From positions 1 to 64,000 of IMG/VR virus record IMGVR_UViG_3300049215_000529: a stretch of DNA of 64,000 bases; one strand, written 5' to 3'. The notes beneath the pieces are model-generated. The model saw only the letters and a program-made list of their open reading frames with translations, did not search any database and was not told the origin of the DNA. The stretch comes from a virus. This document shows positions 32,351-41,457 of this stretch, one piece after another. Each line of letters opens with the position of its first letter. The stretch's first letter is position 1. A program made the position numbers and the translations under genes.

Positions 32351-34300
32351 TTATACGGTTGGGGCGACAGGCGGACGAGGTGCAGCTGCTGGAGGGGCGC
32401 CTAAATCTTCTGCGATTTCTACTTCTGGAGTTTCCTTGGCAGGACCAGCTAATTCGGCGGCTTCTTGTTCTTTTCTCATCTTCTTACGAGCCTTTTCTTT
32501 ATCTTCATCTTGTTGCAATTTTCCCTTAAGTGCAGCCACCTCTGGTTTTTCAGTAGTCTCTCCGCCCTTCAAATCAATTTCATTACCAGCCATACCACCA
32601 CGTAGCTTGGATAAAATGTCTTCCAAACGAGTAGAGATATAGTTATTTGATTCAAGAGCTTTGTTGGTTGCTTCGGATAGAGAAGGGAAATAGGAGGCAA
32701 GTCCAAGACTGCCTAACATCATATCTACAATTCCAAGTTGTCTTGGAACTTCTCTGGTCTTGTAAATTTTGGCTAAGTCTTCTAGTTTGGCAACTACGTC
32801 AGCAACAGTGATGTTTGCAAATACTGCATCAACTTTGTTATCAAAGTCGCTAGCAGCGGGCACTGCAGCTTCTCCTGGTGGAGCAGCAATATCATCTTCA
32901 GTTACTTCCAAGGGCTCTTCGGTTGCGGGAGCATCTGGTGCAACAGGTGCTTTTGGAGTTGGGATCGGAGCGGGATCCAATGGTGCTGGTGCTGGAGCTG
33001 TAGTCATTGGCTCATCAATTGGTCCTGGTGGAGCTGCTTGTGCCTCTGTAACCAATAGCATATCATCGTCAGCTACATTGATGTTGTCGTCAACTTCTAA
33101 TCCATCATCTTCTGCTACACCCTCATCAGTAGTGAACTTGGATGTTTCCATGCCTTCCAAAAACTCACTAATGCCTTTCGATTTTTGTGGCTCTACTGGC
33201 AAAGAGTTTGGGGCTTGAGTTGTGGTTGCAGCTTGTCCTCCGCCACCTTGTGGATTGCCTGGAAAATTTTCGTTAGGACCAGTTTCTGGAACGCTATCAG
33301 AAGGCGCGTTTTGAGGCATACCTGGACCCATAGATGGCAATCCTCCTGGAGCGCCTGGATGACCAGCACCTGTTGGATCGTCTGGTGGCGTAGCTGGAGG
33401 AATTACATTTCCAGCGCCTGCTTCACCTTGCTCTTTTACCTCTTCTCCAGATTGTGCTGGGCTTTGAGCCAAAGAATGTAGTACAGATGCTGCCTTAGTA
33501 AAACCTTGCCTTTGAAGTACGTTAGCTTGACGCACAATCATATCTTCATACAATCTAGTTGAAGAGCTAATCTTGTTAACCATCTGAATCCTCTTCTTTA
33601 ATTCGTAGATGGATTCCAGTAGTGATTCGAATTCTTTTCCAGAGAAGATTTGACCATCAGGCGATCTTAGCAATTTTTCTGCTGAGTCCAAGCGTCCAAT
33701 GATTTTATTTCTTTGCTTCTCGATAATTTGTTTACGCTCAGTCTTTTCGGTAACAGAGTCTCTGGCGAAATCAATGTCACGTCCAGTAACTTGTGGTTCT
33801 GGCTCTTTGACTGGATCTGGTTTCACATGTAAAAAATAACCGGGAGCACCGTTTTCATACCATAGTTGTGCAAATTTGTATTTCAAGTGATCTCCTGATT
33901 CATGATATTTTAGCCAGTTCAAGAAGTCATAAGTCTCCATGATATTCCAACCTGAAGTAGCTTTACGAATAGCATCTACACGACCACTGCCACTTTTCTC
34001 CGTTTGATAAATAGAACGAACTGCTGCCAACCACTTTTGGGTATTGTGCTGCCCAGGGATGTGCATGTATTGGTCGAAATTTGGATATGCGTCCTTTTTG
34101 CTAAAATCTAGGTGAGGTATGGACTCTGGATCAAATTTAGAGTAGTCGATGCCCACCTCATCAAAATACTTCATCAACTTTTCAAGCTTAGTCTTCATTT
34201 CTGGATTCAACACCAATTCTTCATCAGATGGACGAGTAGCCATTTCCAATTGTTCCTTGGATGGCATATCGATAATTGGTGAGTGGTGTTTGTTGGTCAT
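32351..34300 (-). CDS. Hypothetical large structural protein (649 aa)
   Basis: 649 aa, start overlaps the upstream stop by 4 nt. An N-terminal folded part (residues 1-170, with YMHIPGQHNTQKWLAAVRSI and LNWLKYHESGDHLKYKF) is followed by coiled-coil helices with YEDMIVRQANVLQRQGFTKA, which is the recurring L-x-x-x-G-x-x-x-A module. Then come about 200 residues of Pro/Ala/Gly/Glu-rich linker and a helical C-terminal part ending in more Pro/Ala. Same architecture as other head-block proteins. Unknown function; possibly internal or scaffold. Confidence 0.6.
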   Translation of the reverse strand: MTNKHHSPIIDMPSKEQLEMATRPSDEELVLNPEMKTKLEKLMKYFDEVGIDYSKFDPESIPHLDFSKKDAYPNFDQYMHIPGQHNTQKWLAAVRSIYQTEKSGSGRVDAIRKATSGWNIMETYDFLNWLKYHESGDHLKYKFAQLWYENGAPGYFLHVKPDPVKEPEPQVTGRDIDFARDSVTEKTERKQIIEKQRNKIIGRLDSAEKLLRSPDGQIFSGKEFESLLESIYELKKRIQMVNKISSSTRLYEDMIVRQANVLQRQGFTKAASVLHSLAQSPAQSGEEVKEQGEAGAGNVIPPATPPDDPTGAGHPGAPGGLPSMGPGMPQNAPSDSVPETGPNENFPGNPQGGGGQAATTTQAPNSLPVEPQKSKGISEFLEGMETSKFTTDEGVAEDDGLEVDDNINVADDDMLLVTEAQAAPPGPIDEPMTTAPAPAPLDPAPIPTPKAPVAPDAPATEEPLEVTEDDIAAPPGEAAVPAASDFDNKVDAVFANITVADVVAKLEDLAKIYKTREVPRQLGIVDMMLGSLGLASYFPSLSEATNKALESNNYISTRLEDILSKLRGGMAGNEIDLKGGETTEKPEVAALKGKLQQDEDKEKARKKMRKEQEAAELAGPAKETPEVEIAEDLGAPPAAAPRPPVAPTV

Positions 34301-35055
34301 GACTCGTTAATCTTCTTATTGATGGTCTCGTTAAGCAATTTAGCTTCAGCAAGTTTCATCTCAGTTGATGGCGGAGCTTCTGGAGTTGGCATCTTTAGCT
34401 TAGCCATTTTCTCATTGAATACTTCCATGAAATATAGGGAAGTTTCCAAATCCATTTGAGATAAAACCTCTTTGATTACATCATGAAATACCGAAATATG
34501 CTGGTCTACGACCTGCAAAGTCACGTTGTGCTGGATGATTTGATCAGGGCGAACTTCCTTCCACTTATGGTATTTATCTAATAAATTACCCAAGGTATCA
34601 GCATATTCTGTGATCAAGCGGTCTATTCTAGTATTAACATCCCTAGGATTTTCCTGAATATAATCAAAAATTTGAGACAAACGAGTCTCTATATTAATAG
34701 CTAAATTAGCTAAAATTCTATCAACATCTAGCTCTCCATTGGCAAGCTTGAGCATAGCATCTTTATATGCTGGATTGCCCTTGACTGCTAAATCTAGCTG
34801 ATCAGAGGTGTTGGTTGCCAGAGCCGTTTTAGTTTTAGCTAAATCTTCTTGAATATCATTATAGAAATCTAAATATGTATTTTGAAATGACTTTAGAAGT
34901 TTCTCAGTTAAGACAAACTTCGATTCACTTACATTGGTATATTTAGCTTTTAACCATTCATGTATCTCGGCAGGCGATTGACCAGTCACCAACTTAGCAA
35001 TAATTTCATCCTTATCTGGATGCTCCAGAATTTTTTTGTAAGCTGGTTTGTTCAT
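34297..35055 (-). CDS. Hypothetical helical protein (252 aa)
   Basis: 252-aa protein, GAAGGA before ATG 35055. The N-terminal third looks like an HTH-containing region (IIAKLVTGQSPAEIHEWLKA), reminiscent of small terminase or DNA-recognition modules; the rest is long helices (TLGNLLDKYHKWKEVRPDQI). Packed between the zinc-ribbon protein gene and the 649-aa gene with 4-10 nt junctions. A DNA-binding packaging role is possible but not shown. Confidence 0.55.
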   Translation of the reverse strand: MNKPAYKKILEHPDKDEIIAKLVTGQSPAEIHEWLKAKYTNVSESKFVLTEKLLKSFQNTYLDFYNDIQEDLAKTKTALATNTSDQLDLAVKGNPAYKDAMLKLANGELDVDRILANLAINIETRLSQIFDYIQENPRDVNTRIDRLITEYADTLGNLLDKYHKWKEVRPDQIIQHNVTLQVVDQHISVFHDVIKEVLSQMDLETSLYFMEVFNEKMAKLKMPTPEAPPSTEMKLAEAKLLNETINKKINES

Positions 35056-35064
35056 TAAAATCCT

Positions 35065-35784
35065 TCATGGCTTGTTGTAACCAAGTCTGCCTTCACGGGT
35101 ATCGAAGATAGCGTGATATGGAACGTTAAGAGAGTTCTGAGTTTGTTGAGCAACGTCACCACCTGGAACCTTGGCACCATTGTTCAATTCGAAACCGGTC
35201 TCAAAGTTATAGGTTTTCTTATCCATCTCGCATTGCCACATGTGTTCACCCACACGAGCAATTTGAACGCCTGGATGATCTGGACAATATCTGGAGCTAA
35301 GTGGAGCTTCCAAAATATTGTATCTCTTGGTCATCTCACTTTTATCAATTGCCTTTTCTGACTTGTTAATCAAGTTAGCTTCAGCCAAATCTTCACGAGG
35401 TTGCTCGTACTTTTTCTTTAGTTCGACTAATCTTTGCTCTTGTAGATCTTTTCTCTCAGCATAAGCATTTGGCGGAGCTGCAATAGATAGTAGTAGTTCG
35501 TCAAGTACAGAAGCTTGCTTCTTTAGACCTGGATCACCGGAAGCGTCGAAAGCATTGGCAAGATTAGCAATTTCCTGGATGTTTTCAGGAGTTAAATTGG
35601 ATTCTGGAGGTGGTTCCATTTCGGATACTTGTTCAGCGGCACTCTTTAAAAGAGCGGCAGCAAGAACACAATTCTCGGCAACAACTTTCATGCTGTCGTC
35701 GTGATATTCGGCTAATAGCAAAGCCTCATTGTCTGGACTTTCCAGCCAAGATGCGATAGCTTGTAACATTTCTGCGATTCTCAT
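35065..35784 (-). CDS. Zinc-ribbon-like structural protein (239 aa)
   Basis: 239 aa, AGAGG before ATG 35784. N-terminus: two copies of the helical module (MLQAIASWLESPDNEALLLA; IANLANAFDASGDPGLKKQA). After charged helices the C-terminal domain has YCPDHPGVQIARVGEHMWQC and EMDKKTYNFETGFELNNG, a small C-x-x-H...C-containing domain that looks like a zinc ribbon found in phage proteins. Likely virion or assembly associated. No enzyme activity indicated. Confidence 0.6.
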   Translation of the reverse strand: MRIAEMLQAIASWLESPDNEALLLAEYHDDSMKVVAENCVLAAALLKSAAEQVSEMEPPPESNLTPENIQEIANLANAFDASGDPGLKKQASVLDELLLSIAAPPNAYAERKDLQEQRLVELKKKYEQPREDLAEANLINKSEKAIDKSEMTKRYNILEAPLSSRYCPDHPGVQIARVGEHMWQCEMDKKTYNFETGFELNNGAKVPGGDVAQQTQNSLNVPYHAIFDTREGRLGYNKP

Positions 35785-35796
35785 AAGTGCCTCTGT

Positions 35797-36687
35797 TTAT
35801 TCTACGTCCTCAAAAAGAGGGGCATTGGAAGACTTTCTTTGTTCGTGATTCTTAATGATCTCAGCGATTTGCATCTTGACATCTGCAGAATCCTTTGGAT
35901 AATGTCCTCTATTCAATGCATTAATAACCGTTGTCATATCTTGTTTTAATTGAGGGTCATCACGGAAAACAGTGCCCCAATCCTCTTGAGAGGAGATGCC
36001 ATATTCACTGCCATGCTGCCTAATAAAGTCAATGATATCATATTCAGACAGTGGTGCCCTTTGAGGAGCAAATCTTCCAGGCATTGGCTGGTCAATATCA
36101 ACCTCTGTTTGTGGTTGATAACCTTGGAATTTTTCTGGAGCAACTCTTTCTAGTTCATGGATATCATCCATCATCCCAATAGCCACACTCATAATTCTAG
36201 CCAAACCAGTTTTAGCTTTGCCAAACTGTTCATTTCTAAGCTTCATATCATGCTTCTTAGAAATAGGTACCATTTGAAAAATTAATTCAGAAACATGTGG
36301 AAATTGAACTGCAGATGGTTCTCCATCTTCAGACGGCGCACCATCAGAACTAAATTTCATATCTTTATTAGAATTGATTAATTGAATTAAGTCGGTTAAT
36401 ACTTCTCTAATTTCTGGCAAACTAATATTTAGATAATTAACTTTCAAATAATCAATAATTGACAATAATTGTTTACAGAATTGATATCCAGCTACTGCTT
36501 TACGTTCATTTGGTGTTTGTGGTTTTGCCGCACCAGATTCAGCGCATGCCTTAAGAATTCCGAAATTCTTGTTTGGATAAGTCCACAACACAATGATTTT
36601 ACGGCGCAAGTCGTTCTCTAAATCAGCTGGGGAGGCAGCGATCTTGTATTTCCAAGCGTAGAGTTTAGCGAGCCTTGCCAATCTCAT
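35797..36687 (-). CDS. Hypothetical helical protein (296 aa)
   Basis: 296-aa protein beginning MRLARLAKLYAWKYKIAAS, then helical with KAVAGYQFCKQLLSIIDYL and a disordered stretch near residues 115-130. C-terminal 90 residues carry YDIIDFIRQHGSEYGISSQE. It follows the 535-aa gene after 3 nt, in the same unit. Not recognised. Confidence 0.6.
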   Translation of the reverse strand: MRLARLAKLYAWKYKIAASPADLENDLRRKIIVLWTYPNKNFGILKACAESGAAKPQTPNERKAVAGYQFCKQLLSIIDYLKVNYLNISLPEIREVLTDLIQLINSNKDMKFSSDGAPSEDGEPSAVQFPHVSELIFQMVPISKKHDMKLRNEQFGKAKTGLARIMSVAIGMMDDIHELERVAPEKFQGYQPQTEVDIDQPMPGRFAPQRAPLSEYDIIDFIRQHGSEYGISSQEDWGTVFRDDPQLKQDMTTVINALNRGHYPKDSADVKMQIAEIIKNHEQRKSSNAPLFEDVE

Positions 36688-36690
36688 AGA

Positions 36691-38298
36691 TCACCCGAAG
36701 ATCTTAGAGTTATTGAAAACCGCGCCCTCATAGGTTTCTTCCATTCCTCTTCTGTAAAGAGGACGGCAGTTACCATCTTTGTCTTGATATACTTTGTGAA
36801 CTGGCAAGCCGGTATGGCTGCAAATTGGGTGCTCGCTGCTTGCGTTTCTAACCATCTTAGAACATTGAGATGGAGCAGTTGCTTCCTTCTTATTAGCTAG
36901 ACATTGCATGAATAGCTGGAATCCAGTGGCATAAGCCTTCTCATCTCCAGCGCTTGATAGCACATTCAAAGCATCTTCTGCACTAGCATGGTTGCCTTCG
37001 GCAAGTGCTTTTCTGATGTTTGCTAACAAATCACTTGGCTTCAATTCGAATTGTGGAGATGCAGCTGCTGCAGCTTTGAAATCGCTGGCATTGCTGACAT
37101 ACAACTCGTTAATACCTTCTTGGTTGAATGAGGATACGGTGCCGTTGCACAACATAACGCTAGGCTTAGTAATCTTACCATCAGCTAGCTTGACTGGAAC
37201 AACGAAACCAACTCTGCCAGCGTCTAAGGCGACGTTGTAGAAAATAGTATGGTCATCACTCTTAGCAACATTAACTTGAGGGTTCTTGTGACCATAACCA
37301 GTTAGCTCTCTAACAATGTGGTCTCTGGCAACTTTAACCTTGTCAGCACCAAATTGGAACGCTGCTTGTCCATATGCGGAAGTAAATTGCTTTTCAAAAG
37401 AAACGAATTCATCGTATTTTGGAAGTTCAACATCCTTCTTAGATGCCTCGGCAATTTTCTGTCCAACAATCTGATTCTGGAAGAATTCAGCTTTACCTTG
37501 TCTGGTAGCATTTAGCTTAGTCAAAGCAATTTCTGCATCACTAACTTCGCGATTCTCAGAAGCTGCGGTGGTTAGTACGCTCAAAATGCTGGTGCCACTG
37601 ATTGACAACTTGTTACCAGCAAAAGTAGTTAGATAAGCCTTTAGTGCGGTATAGTTCAACTCTTGTGGACCAGTATTTCCCATGAAAACTTCGGCTTCAA
37701 CTACCTTGTTATTTTGGACTTCTACTGGAACATAAAAGCTAGTGACTCCCTTTGGAGTTTCGTAATCAGCCTTAATTACAATGAACTTGTCGTTACCATC
37801 ACTTACTGCAATGGCACTTGGCTTCAAATTCCAAGCATCCAAAGTGGAAGCAACAGATGCCATAGCCTTATCAGCTAGTGGTTGAGAGTACATCTTGACT
37901 GGTAGGTGCTTGTCGAATACACTTTGCAGTGCGTTGGCTAGTACAGTGTCACCAACTTCGTATGGATTCACTTGAACTGCTTCGTCTCTCTGATAAGTAG
38001 TAGCTCCTTTTAGCTCTTCTACTTGACCCATTTCATTTTGGAACAACTCAGCAAACTTAGTATTACGAGTATACAGTTTGTTGTAAAGCGTTCTCAATTC
38101 CGCTTTGCGGATGAACATGGTGTTATTGGATGCCATTTTGTGAACCACTCTGGACATTGCGCCGATAGTGTGGTCACTTGGGTAAGCATCTACTGCCTTG
38201 GCTAACTTAGCGGCAAGAATTGGGGTAGCTATTCTCTCGTTATCTTCTACGGACTTTGCTAGAGAACCTACTAGTTGTTGAATTTTGTCGAGGCTCAT
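36691..38298 (-). CDS. Hypothetical structural protein (535 aa)
   Basis: 535-aa soluble alpha/beta protein. Two regions look internally similar (FIVIKADYETPKGVTSFYVP near 155-175 and HTIFYNVALDAGRVGFVVP near 345-365, both followed by a lysine/aspartate strand and a VxxxGN/CNGT turn), suggesting a duplicated domain. The C-terminus has SEHPICSHTGLPVHKVY with a Cys/His pair and ends NNSKIFG. Head-block protein, unknown function. Confidence 0.6.
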   Translation of the reverse strand: MSLDKIQQLVGSLAKSVEDNERIATPILAAKLAKAVDAYPSDHTIGAMSRVVHKMASNNTMFIRKAELRTLYNKLYTRNTKFAELFQNEMGQVEELKGATTYQRDEAVQVNPYEVGDTVLANALQSVFDKHLPVKMYSQPLADKAMASVASTLDAWNLKPSAIAVSDGNDKFIVIKADYETPKGVTSFYVPVEVQNNKVVEAEVFMGNTGPQELNYTALKAYLTTFAGNKLSISGTSILSVLTTAASENREVSDAEIALTKLNATRQGKAEFFQNQIVGQKIAEASKKDVELPKYDEFVSFEKQFTSAYGQAAFQFGADKVKVARDHIVRELTGYGHKNPQVNVAKSDDHTIFYNVALDAGRVGFVVPVKLADGKITKPSVMLCNGTVSSFNQEGINELYVSNASDFKAAAAASPQFELKPSDLLANIRKALAEGNHASAEDALNVLSSAGDEKAYATGFQLFMQCLANKKEATAPSQCSKMVRNASSEHPICSHTGLPVHKVYQDKDGNCRPLYRRGMEETYEGAVFNNSKIFG

Positions 38299-38319
38299 TT
38301 ACACACCTATTCTATAATG

Positions 38320-38772
38320 TTAAACCAACTCAGGGTATTTATTTAATACCTCTTTTTTAGCTGATTCGGAAAGCTCATTTAATAAAGCCTTGACCAATTT
38401 CTTGTTAGCAGCTAATTTAGAAGGTAAGTATCCTGGAACCGCATGCAACTCTGCGCGTGGGATTCCTAGTTTTTCAGCAGCCAATCTGACAATTGGATCG
38501 CCTTTGTAAGAGACTTGCAAGTCGCTTGCAGTCTTACTAACGGTTACTTCCCAAGCAGTCTTTTCTTCTTCTTCAGGTTGGTATAGGGCAACGATGTATT
38601 CACCATCTTCTGCGCTTTGGACTTGCCATAAATCAGCACCCTTATCCCCGTCCTTAAATCTAACTACATCCCAAGCCACAGACTCAAGCTGGTCCTTAAC
38701 CTCGCTGAGTTTAAAGGCTTTCTTGTAGATTTTGTGTGCTAAACCAGAGTAATCTATCGAATTTTTTGACAT
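38320..38772 (-). CDS. Hypothetical protein (150 aa)
   Basis: About 150 aa from ATG 38772 (MSKNSIDY), with GGAG 5 nt upstream; a GTG at 38775 also fits. Mixed protein: helical N-terminus (LAHKIYKKAFKLSEV), a compact beta region (WDVVRFKDGDKGADLWQVQ; YIVALYQPEEEEKTAWEVTV) and a helical C-terminus. First gene of the leftward virion unit that continues to the protease region; terminator-separated from the regulator gene upstream. Unknown function. Confidence 0.6.
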   Translation of the reverse strand: MSKNSIDYSGLAHKIYKKAFKLSEVKDQLESVAWDVVRFKDGDKGADLWQVQSAEDGEYIVALYQPEEEEKTAWEVTVSKTASDLQVSYKGDPIVRLAAEKLGIPRAELHAVPGYLPSKLAANKKLVKALLNELSESAKKEVLNKYPELV

Positions 38773-38845
38773 CACGTCTCCCGTTGAACAGAATATGCCT
38801 TACCATACATAGAGAATTATTGGTAGTATTATGGACAAAAGAAAA

Positions 38846-38871
38846 TGCCCAGCTTACGAATAAACTGGGCA
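38846..38871 (-). terminator. Rho-independent terminator after the sigma-like regulator
   Basis: Stem TGCCCAG / CTGGGCA with a 12-nt loop, followed on the minus strand by TTTTCTTTT. It lies 25 nt beyond the stop of the regulator gene and separates the replication-side and virion-side transcription units. Confidence 0.8.
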
Positions 38872-38896
38872 CTTTACACATTCTATGCTGGTAATT

Positions 38897-39337
38897 TTAC
38901 CATTTCTCTTCTCTAGTCTCAGCCATTTTGGCGAGAATTTCCTTGATTTTCTCATCATTTTCGATGATCTTGCGAATTTTCTTACGGGCTCCGCCGTAAA
39001 TCTTCTTACCGTTTTTATAGTCCACGTTACCATTCAAAGACTTGGTAATGGAACTTTGATTAACATTTAACATCTTAGCTATTTCCATTTGGGTATAGCC
39101 ATCCGCATAAAGACGGATTACTTCTCTTTGTCTTGGGGTAAGTAGTGTATCTACCACTCTCCAAAACTCTTTCTTTAGTTGTTCTTCCAGTTCAATGAGG
39201 TTTTCGTTATACTCAAACGGATTTAACCTATTGTAGATACTATCTTCGTTACAAAACGCTTCCATCATGTCATTTGAGCAAACTGTTTCTAACAACACCC
39301 ACTGGTAACGATCTGAACGATTTTGTCTTTTGGTCAT
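38897..39337 (-). CDS. Sigma-region-4 / HTH transcription regulator
   Basis: 146 aa, AGGGG before ATG 39337. Residues about 60-100 hold LLTPRQREVIRLYADGYTQM then EIAKMLNVNQSSITKSLNG, a helix-turn-helix of the sigma-70 region 4 / LuxR type. The N-terminus carries an N-P-F-E-Y motif and acidic residues; a basic C-terminus follows. A region-2 domain is not evident, so it may be a promoter-specific regulator or anti-sigma-like factor, not a full sigma factor. It is placed at the junction of the replication and virion blocks, with its own terminator and promoter-like element, which fits a late-gene switch role. Confidence 0.65.
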   Translation of the reverse strand: MTKRQNRSDRYQWVLLETVCSNDMMEAFCNEDSIYNRLNPFEYNENLIELEEQLKKEFWRVVDTLLTPRQREVIRLYADGYTQMEIAKMLNVNQSSITKSLNGNVDYKNGKKIYGGARKKIRKIIENDEKIKEILAKMAETREEKW

Positions 39338-39370
39338 ATTGAACCCCTATAAAGTAGAGACTGAATCAGA

Positions 39371-39377
39371 ATATATC
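39371..39377 (-). promoter_or_regulatory. GATATAT element upstream of the regulator gene
   Basis: Minus-strand TTGATATATTCTG 34 nt before ATG 39337; T-G-A before TATATT also makes it an extended -10-like sequence. Candidate promoter. Confidence 0.4.
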
Positions 39378-39408
39378 AATGATAAGGGTTTGGAATTAAA
39401 GTAAATTC

Positions 39409-40185
39409 TTAGTCCTTTACAACGAAAGACATATCTTCATAACTACCAATCTTACCCTTGGTAATGTATTCATCAATGTCATTATAGCTTTCAGGTATGT
39501 AAAAATTACGAATATTGACAAATTTGCCAAAGTTTTCTATTATCTTTTTCCTCCCCTTTTCACCAGAAACATCGTTATCCAATAATAAAAATATGTTATT
39601 GGTGTATCTGCTGATGACAGAAAATTGATAGGCAGTCATATTAGAAGTTCCTAATGCGACCACATTTCTAAATCCCTTTTCAACAGCTTTAATGACGTCG
39701 AATTGACCTTCTACGACATAGACGCAGTTTTGGTCTAAAATATGTTGTTTATTTTCATAAAGACCAAATAATAAATTACCTTTCTTAAATTCAGTAGATT
39801 CAGCTGTATTCTTATATTTGGATATTTTACCAACTTTTCTTTCTTCATCCGTCAGTAAATTTCTGCCTACCATAGCAACAATCTTGCCATAGATGTTACG
39901 GAAGGGCATTACTAAATGATGGTCTTCAAAATAGCAAAAGCTTATTGTTCTTGGACAAAGGGAATCCTCAATGGTCTTATGATATAAGAGACCATTTTTT
40001 TGCAGCTCTTCCTCACCAACCAGGGAGGTCAGGGCTTGCAAATTATGAATTCCAGGAAAGTAACCAAACTGAAACAGTTCTTGACTTTCTTTATTAATAC
40101 GAGAATCTAAATAGGATAGGCTCTCTTGTGCTTCTGGAAAATTGTTGAGTAGGAATCTGCACGACTCCACAATTTTATCTAGCAT
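39409..40185 (-). CDS. DNA primase catalytic (TOPRIM) half
   Basis: 258 aa resembling the catalytic core of DnaG without its zinc domain. Motifs in order: KYKNTAESTEFKKGNLLFGL near residues 123-142, the TOPRIM Glu in VYVVEGQFDVIKA (E159), VALGTSNMTAYQ near 176-187, and the Asp pair in FLLLDNDVSGEKG (D203, D205), then DIDEYI. The zinc-binding domain is encoded separately at 61547-62107. Together they would form a split primase that lays RNA primers for the phage DnaE polymerase. No helicase-interaction domain is visible. Confidence 0.85.
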   Translation of the reverse strand: MLDKIVESCRFLLNNFPEAQESLSYLDSRINKESQELFQFGYFPGIHNLQALTSLVGEEELQKNGLLYHKTIEDSLCPRTISFCYFEDHHLVMPFRNIYGKIVAMVGRNLLTDEERKVGKISKYKNTAESTEFKKGNLLFGLYENKQHILDQNCVYVVEGQFDVIKAVEKGFRNVVALGTSNMTAYQFSVISRYTNNIFLLLDNDVSGEKGRKKIIENFGKFVNIRNFYIPESYNDIDEYITKGKIGSYEDMSFVVKD

Positions 40186-40192
40186 ATGCCTC

Positions 40193-40531
40193 TTACACGT
40201 CTTTATTTACTGTTCTTAATTTATCTCTCAACATGATCTTGAAGGGCTCGCTCAAATGAGAGTGTGGCTTGTTGCACCCTGGACACACTATATCGTCACC
40301 AGATATCACTGGCTGATCTTCTTTTTCGCACTTTTGACATTTGATTGCAAACGGCTTGGGAGATTTTTGTCGAAATTGTTTTAAGCTCTTCATCTGTATT
40401 TTGACGAAATGCGTAATGTTAGGCAGCTCTCCATCGCACAAAGAACAATATACTTTATCAGTCTTTGGATCTAGATAGGGCTCCATAATTTTACCACAAC
40501 CTTTAGTTGCACATGGCATAGAAAATGGCAT
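40193..40531 (-). CDS. Small double zinc-ribbon protein (112 aa)
   Basis: 112 aa with AAAGGA before ATG 40531. Two C-x-x-C pairs form one ribbon (CATKGCGKIMEPYLD...CSLC), and a second ribbon is CQKCEKEDQPVISGDDIVCP then GCNKPH. It lies between dnaJ and the primase gene with 1-8 nt junctions. It could be a nucleic-acid or protein adaptor in replication. Not recognised as a named family. Confidence 0.65.
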   Translation of the reverse strand: MPFSMPCATKGCGKIMEPYLDPKTDKVYCSLCDGELPNITHFVKIQMKSLKQFRQKSPKPFAIKCQKCEKEDQPVISGDDIVCPGCNKPHSHLSEPFKIMLRDKLRTVNKDV

Positions 40532-41457
40532 TATATTTCCTTTGAAAGTCCATTAATCAAATTATCTATATTATCTGGATATTTTATATCCAAAATAACT
40601 CTTTGATCTCCCTGTCGATTAACTCCAAGCTTAGGAAGAACAACCTCTTCTTTATGTCTAGATAACGGCTTAATATCGATAGTCGTTTCTCCATCAATCG
40701 TTTTAACACTCTTTTGGCAACCTTTCAAAGCCTCTAGCAAAGAAAGCTGTAATTGACACACTACACTGGTACCATCCAGTGACAAACCAGATTCTGGAAT
40801 AACTTGAACATTTAGATGAGCATCAGTGTACTGTTCTATAGGTCCAAAATTACCAACATAATTTCCCATTCCAGCTAATCTCAAAGTATCTCCATTATTT
40901 CTTCCACCTTGAATATTCACTGTAATAGATGTTTCTGCTTGCACAAAACCTTCTCCATTGCAAGCAGAACAAGACTCAACATCAGCTCTGCCAAAACATT
41001 TATCACATGTCTGAACCATAACCATGTTGCCCTGCCTCATTACTACTTGACCTCGCCCGCCACACTTGGCACAACCATTATTTATAGTTGATTCTCCTTG
41101 ACCACCGCAAGGCTTGCATTTGACATTTCTATTAAATGTTATTTCTTTATTACAGCCTTCTATTGACTCTTTGAAAGAAATAGTGGTTGAAATATTAATG
41201 TGATCAGCATAAATAACATTCTGTCTGCCAAATGGATTATAAGTATTGGTTTGACGAAATTGTTGTCGGTCTGTACTCTTACCAGTAGAGACCACTTGGT
41301 AGGCTTCATTAATTTTCTTGAATTTATCCTCAGCTCCCGGCTCTTTGTTAATGTCGGGATGAAACTTCTTGGTGAGGTCACGATACTTTTTCTTAGCTTC
41401 CTCTGGTGTAGAGGTTTGCGGAATTTCTAAGATTGAGTATGCGTCCTTCAAATTCAT
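40531..41457 (-). CDS. dnaJ: DnaJ (Hsp40) co-chaperone
   Basis: 308 aa. J domain with AYSILEIPQTSTPEEAKKKY and the H-P-D motif (residues 33-35) needed to stimulate DnaK ATPase. It has a very short linker instead of the Gly/Phe region, then a cysteine-rich zinc domain with four units (CKPCGGQG, CAKCGGRG, CDKCFGRA, CSACNGEG), of which the third lacks the last Gly, and the C-terminal substrate-binding barrels. It is shorter than E. coli DnaJ (376 aa). No DnaK is seen in this window, so it probably works with host DnaK. Gene overlaps its upstream neighbour by 4 nt. Confidence 0.9.
   Translation of the reverse strand: MNLKDAYSILEIPQTSTPEEAKKKYRDLTKKFHPDINKEPGAEDKFKKINEAYQVVSTGKSTDRQQFRQTNTYNPFGRQNVIYADHINISTTISFKESIEGCNKEITFNRNVKCKPCGGQGESTINNGCAKCGGRGQVVMRQGNMVMVQTCDKCFGRADVESCSACNGEGFVQAETSITVNIQGGRNNGDTLRLAGMGNYVGNFGPIEQYTDAHLNVQVIPESGLSLDGTSVVCQLQLSLLEALKGCQKSVKTIDGETTIDIKPLSRHKEEVVLPKLGVNRQGDQRVILDIKYPDNIDNLINGLSKEI

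Noticed and set aside
32769-33218. Plus-strand frame of 149 residues rich in Ser/Ala/Gly
   Set aside because: Antisense shadow of the Pro/Ala/Glu linker of the 649-aa gene, produced by codon bias.
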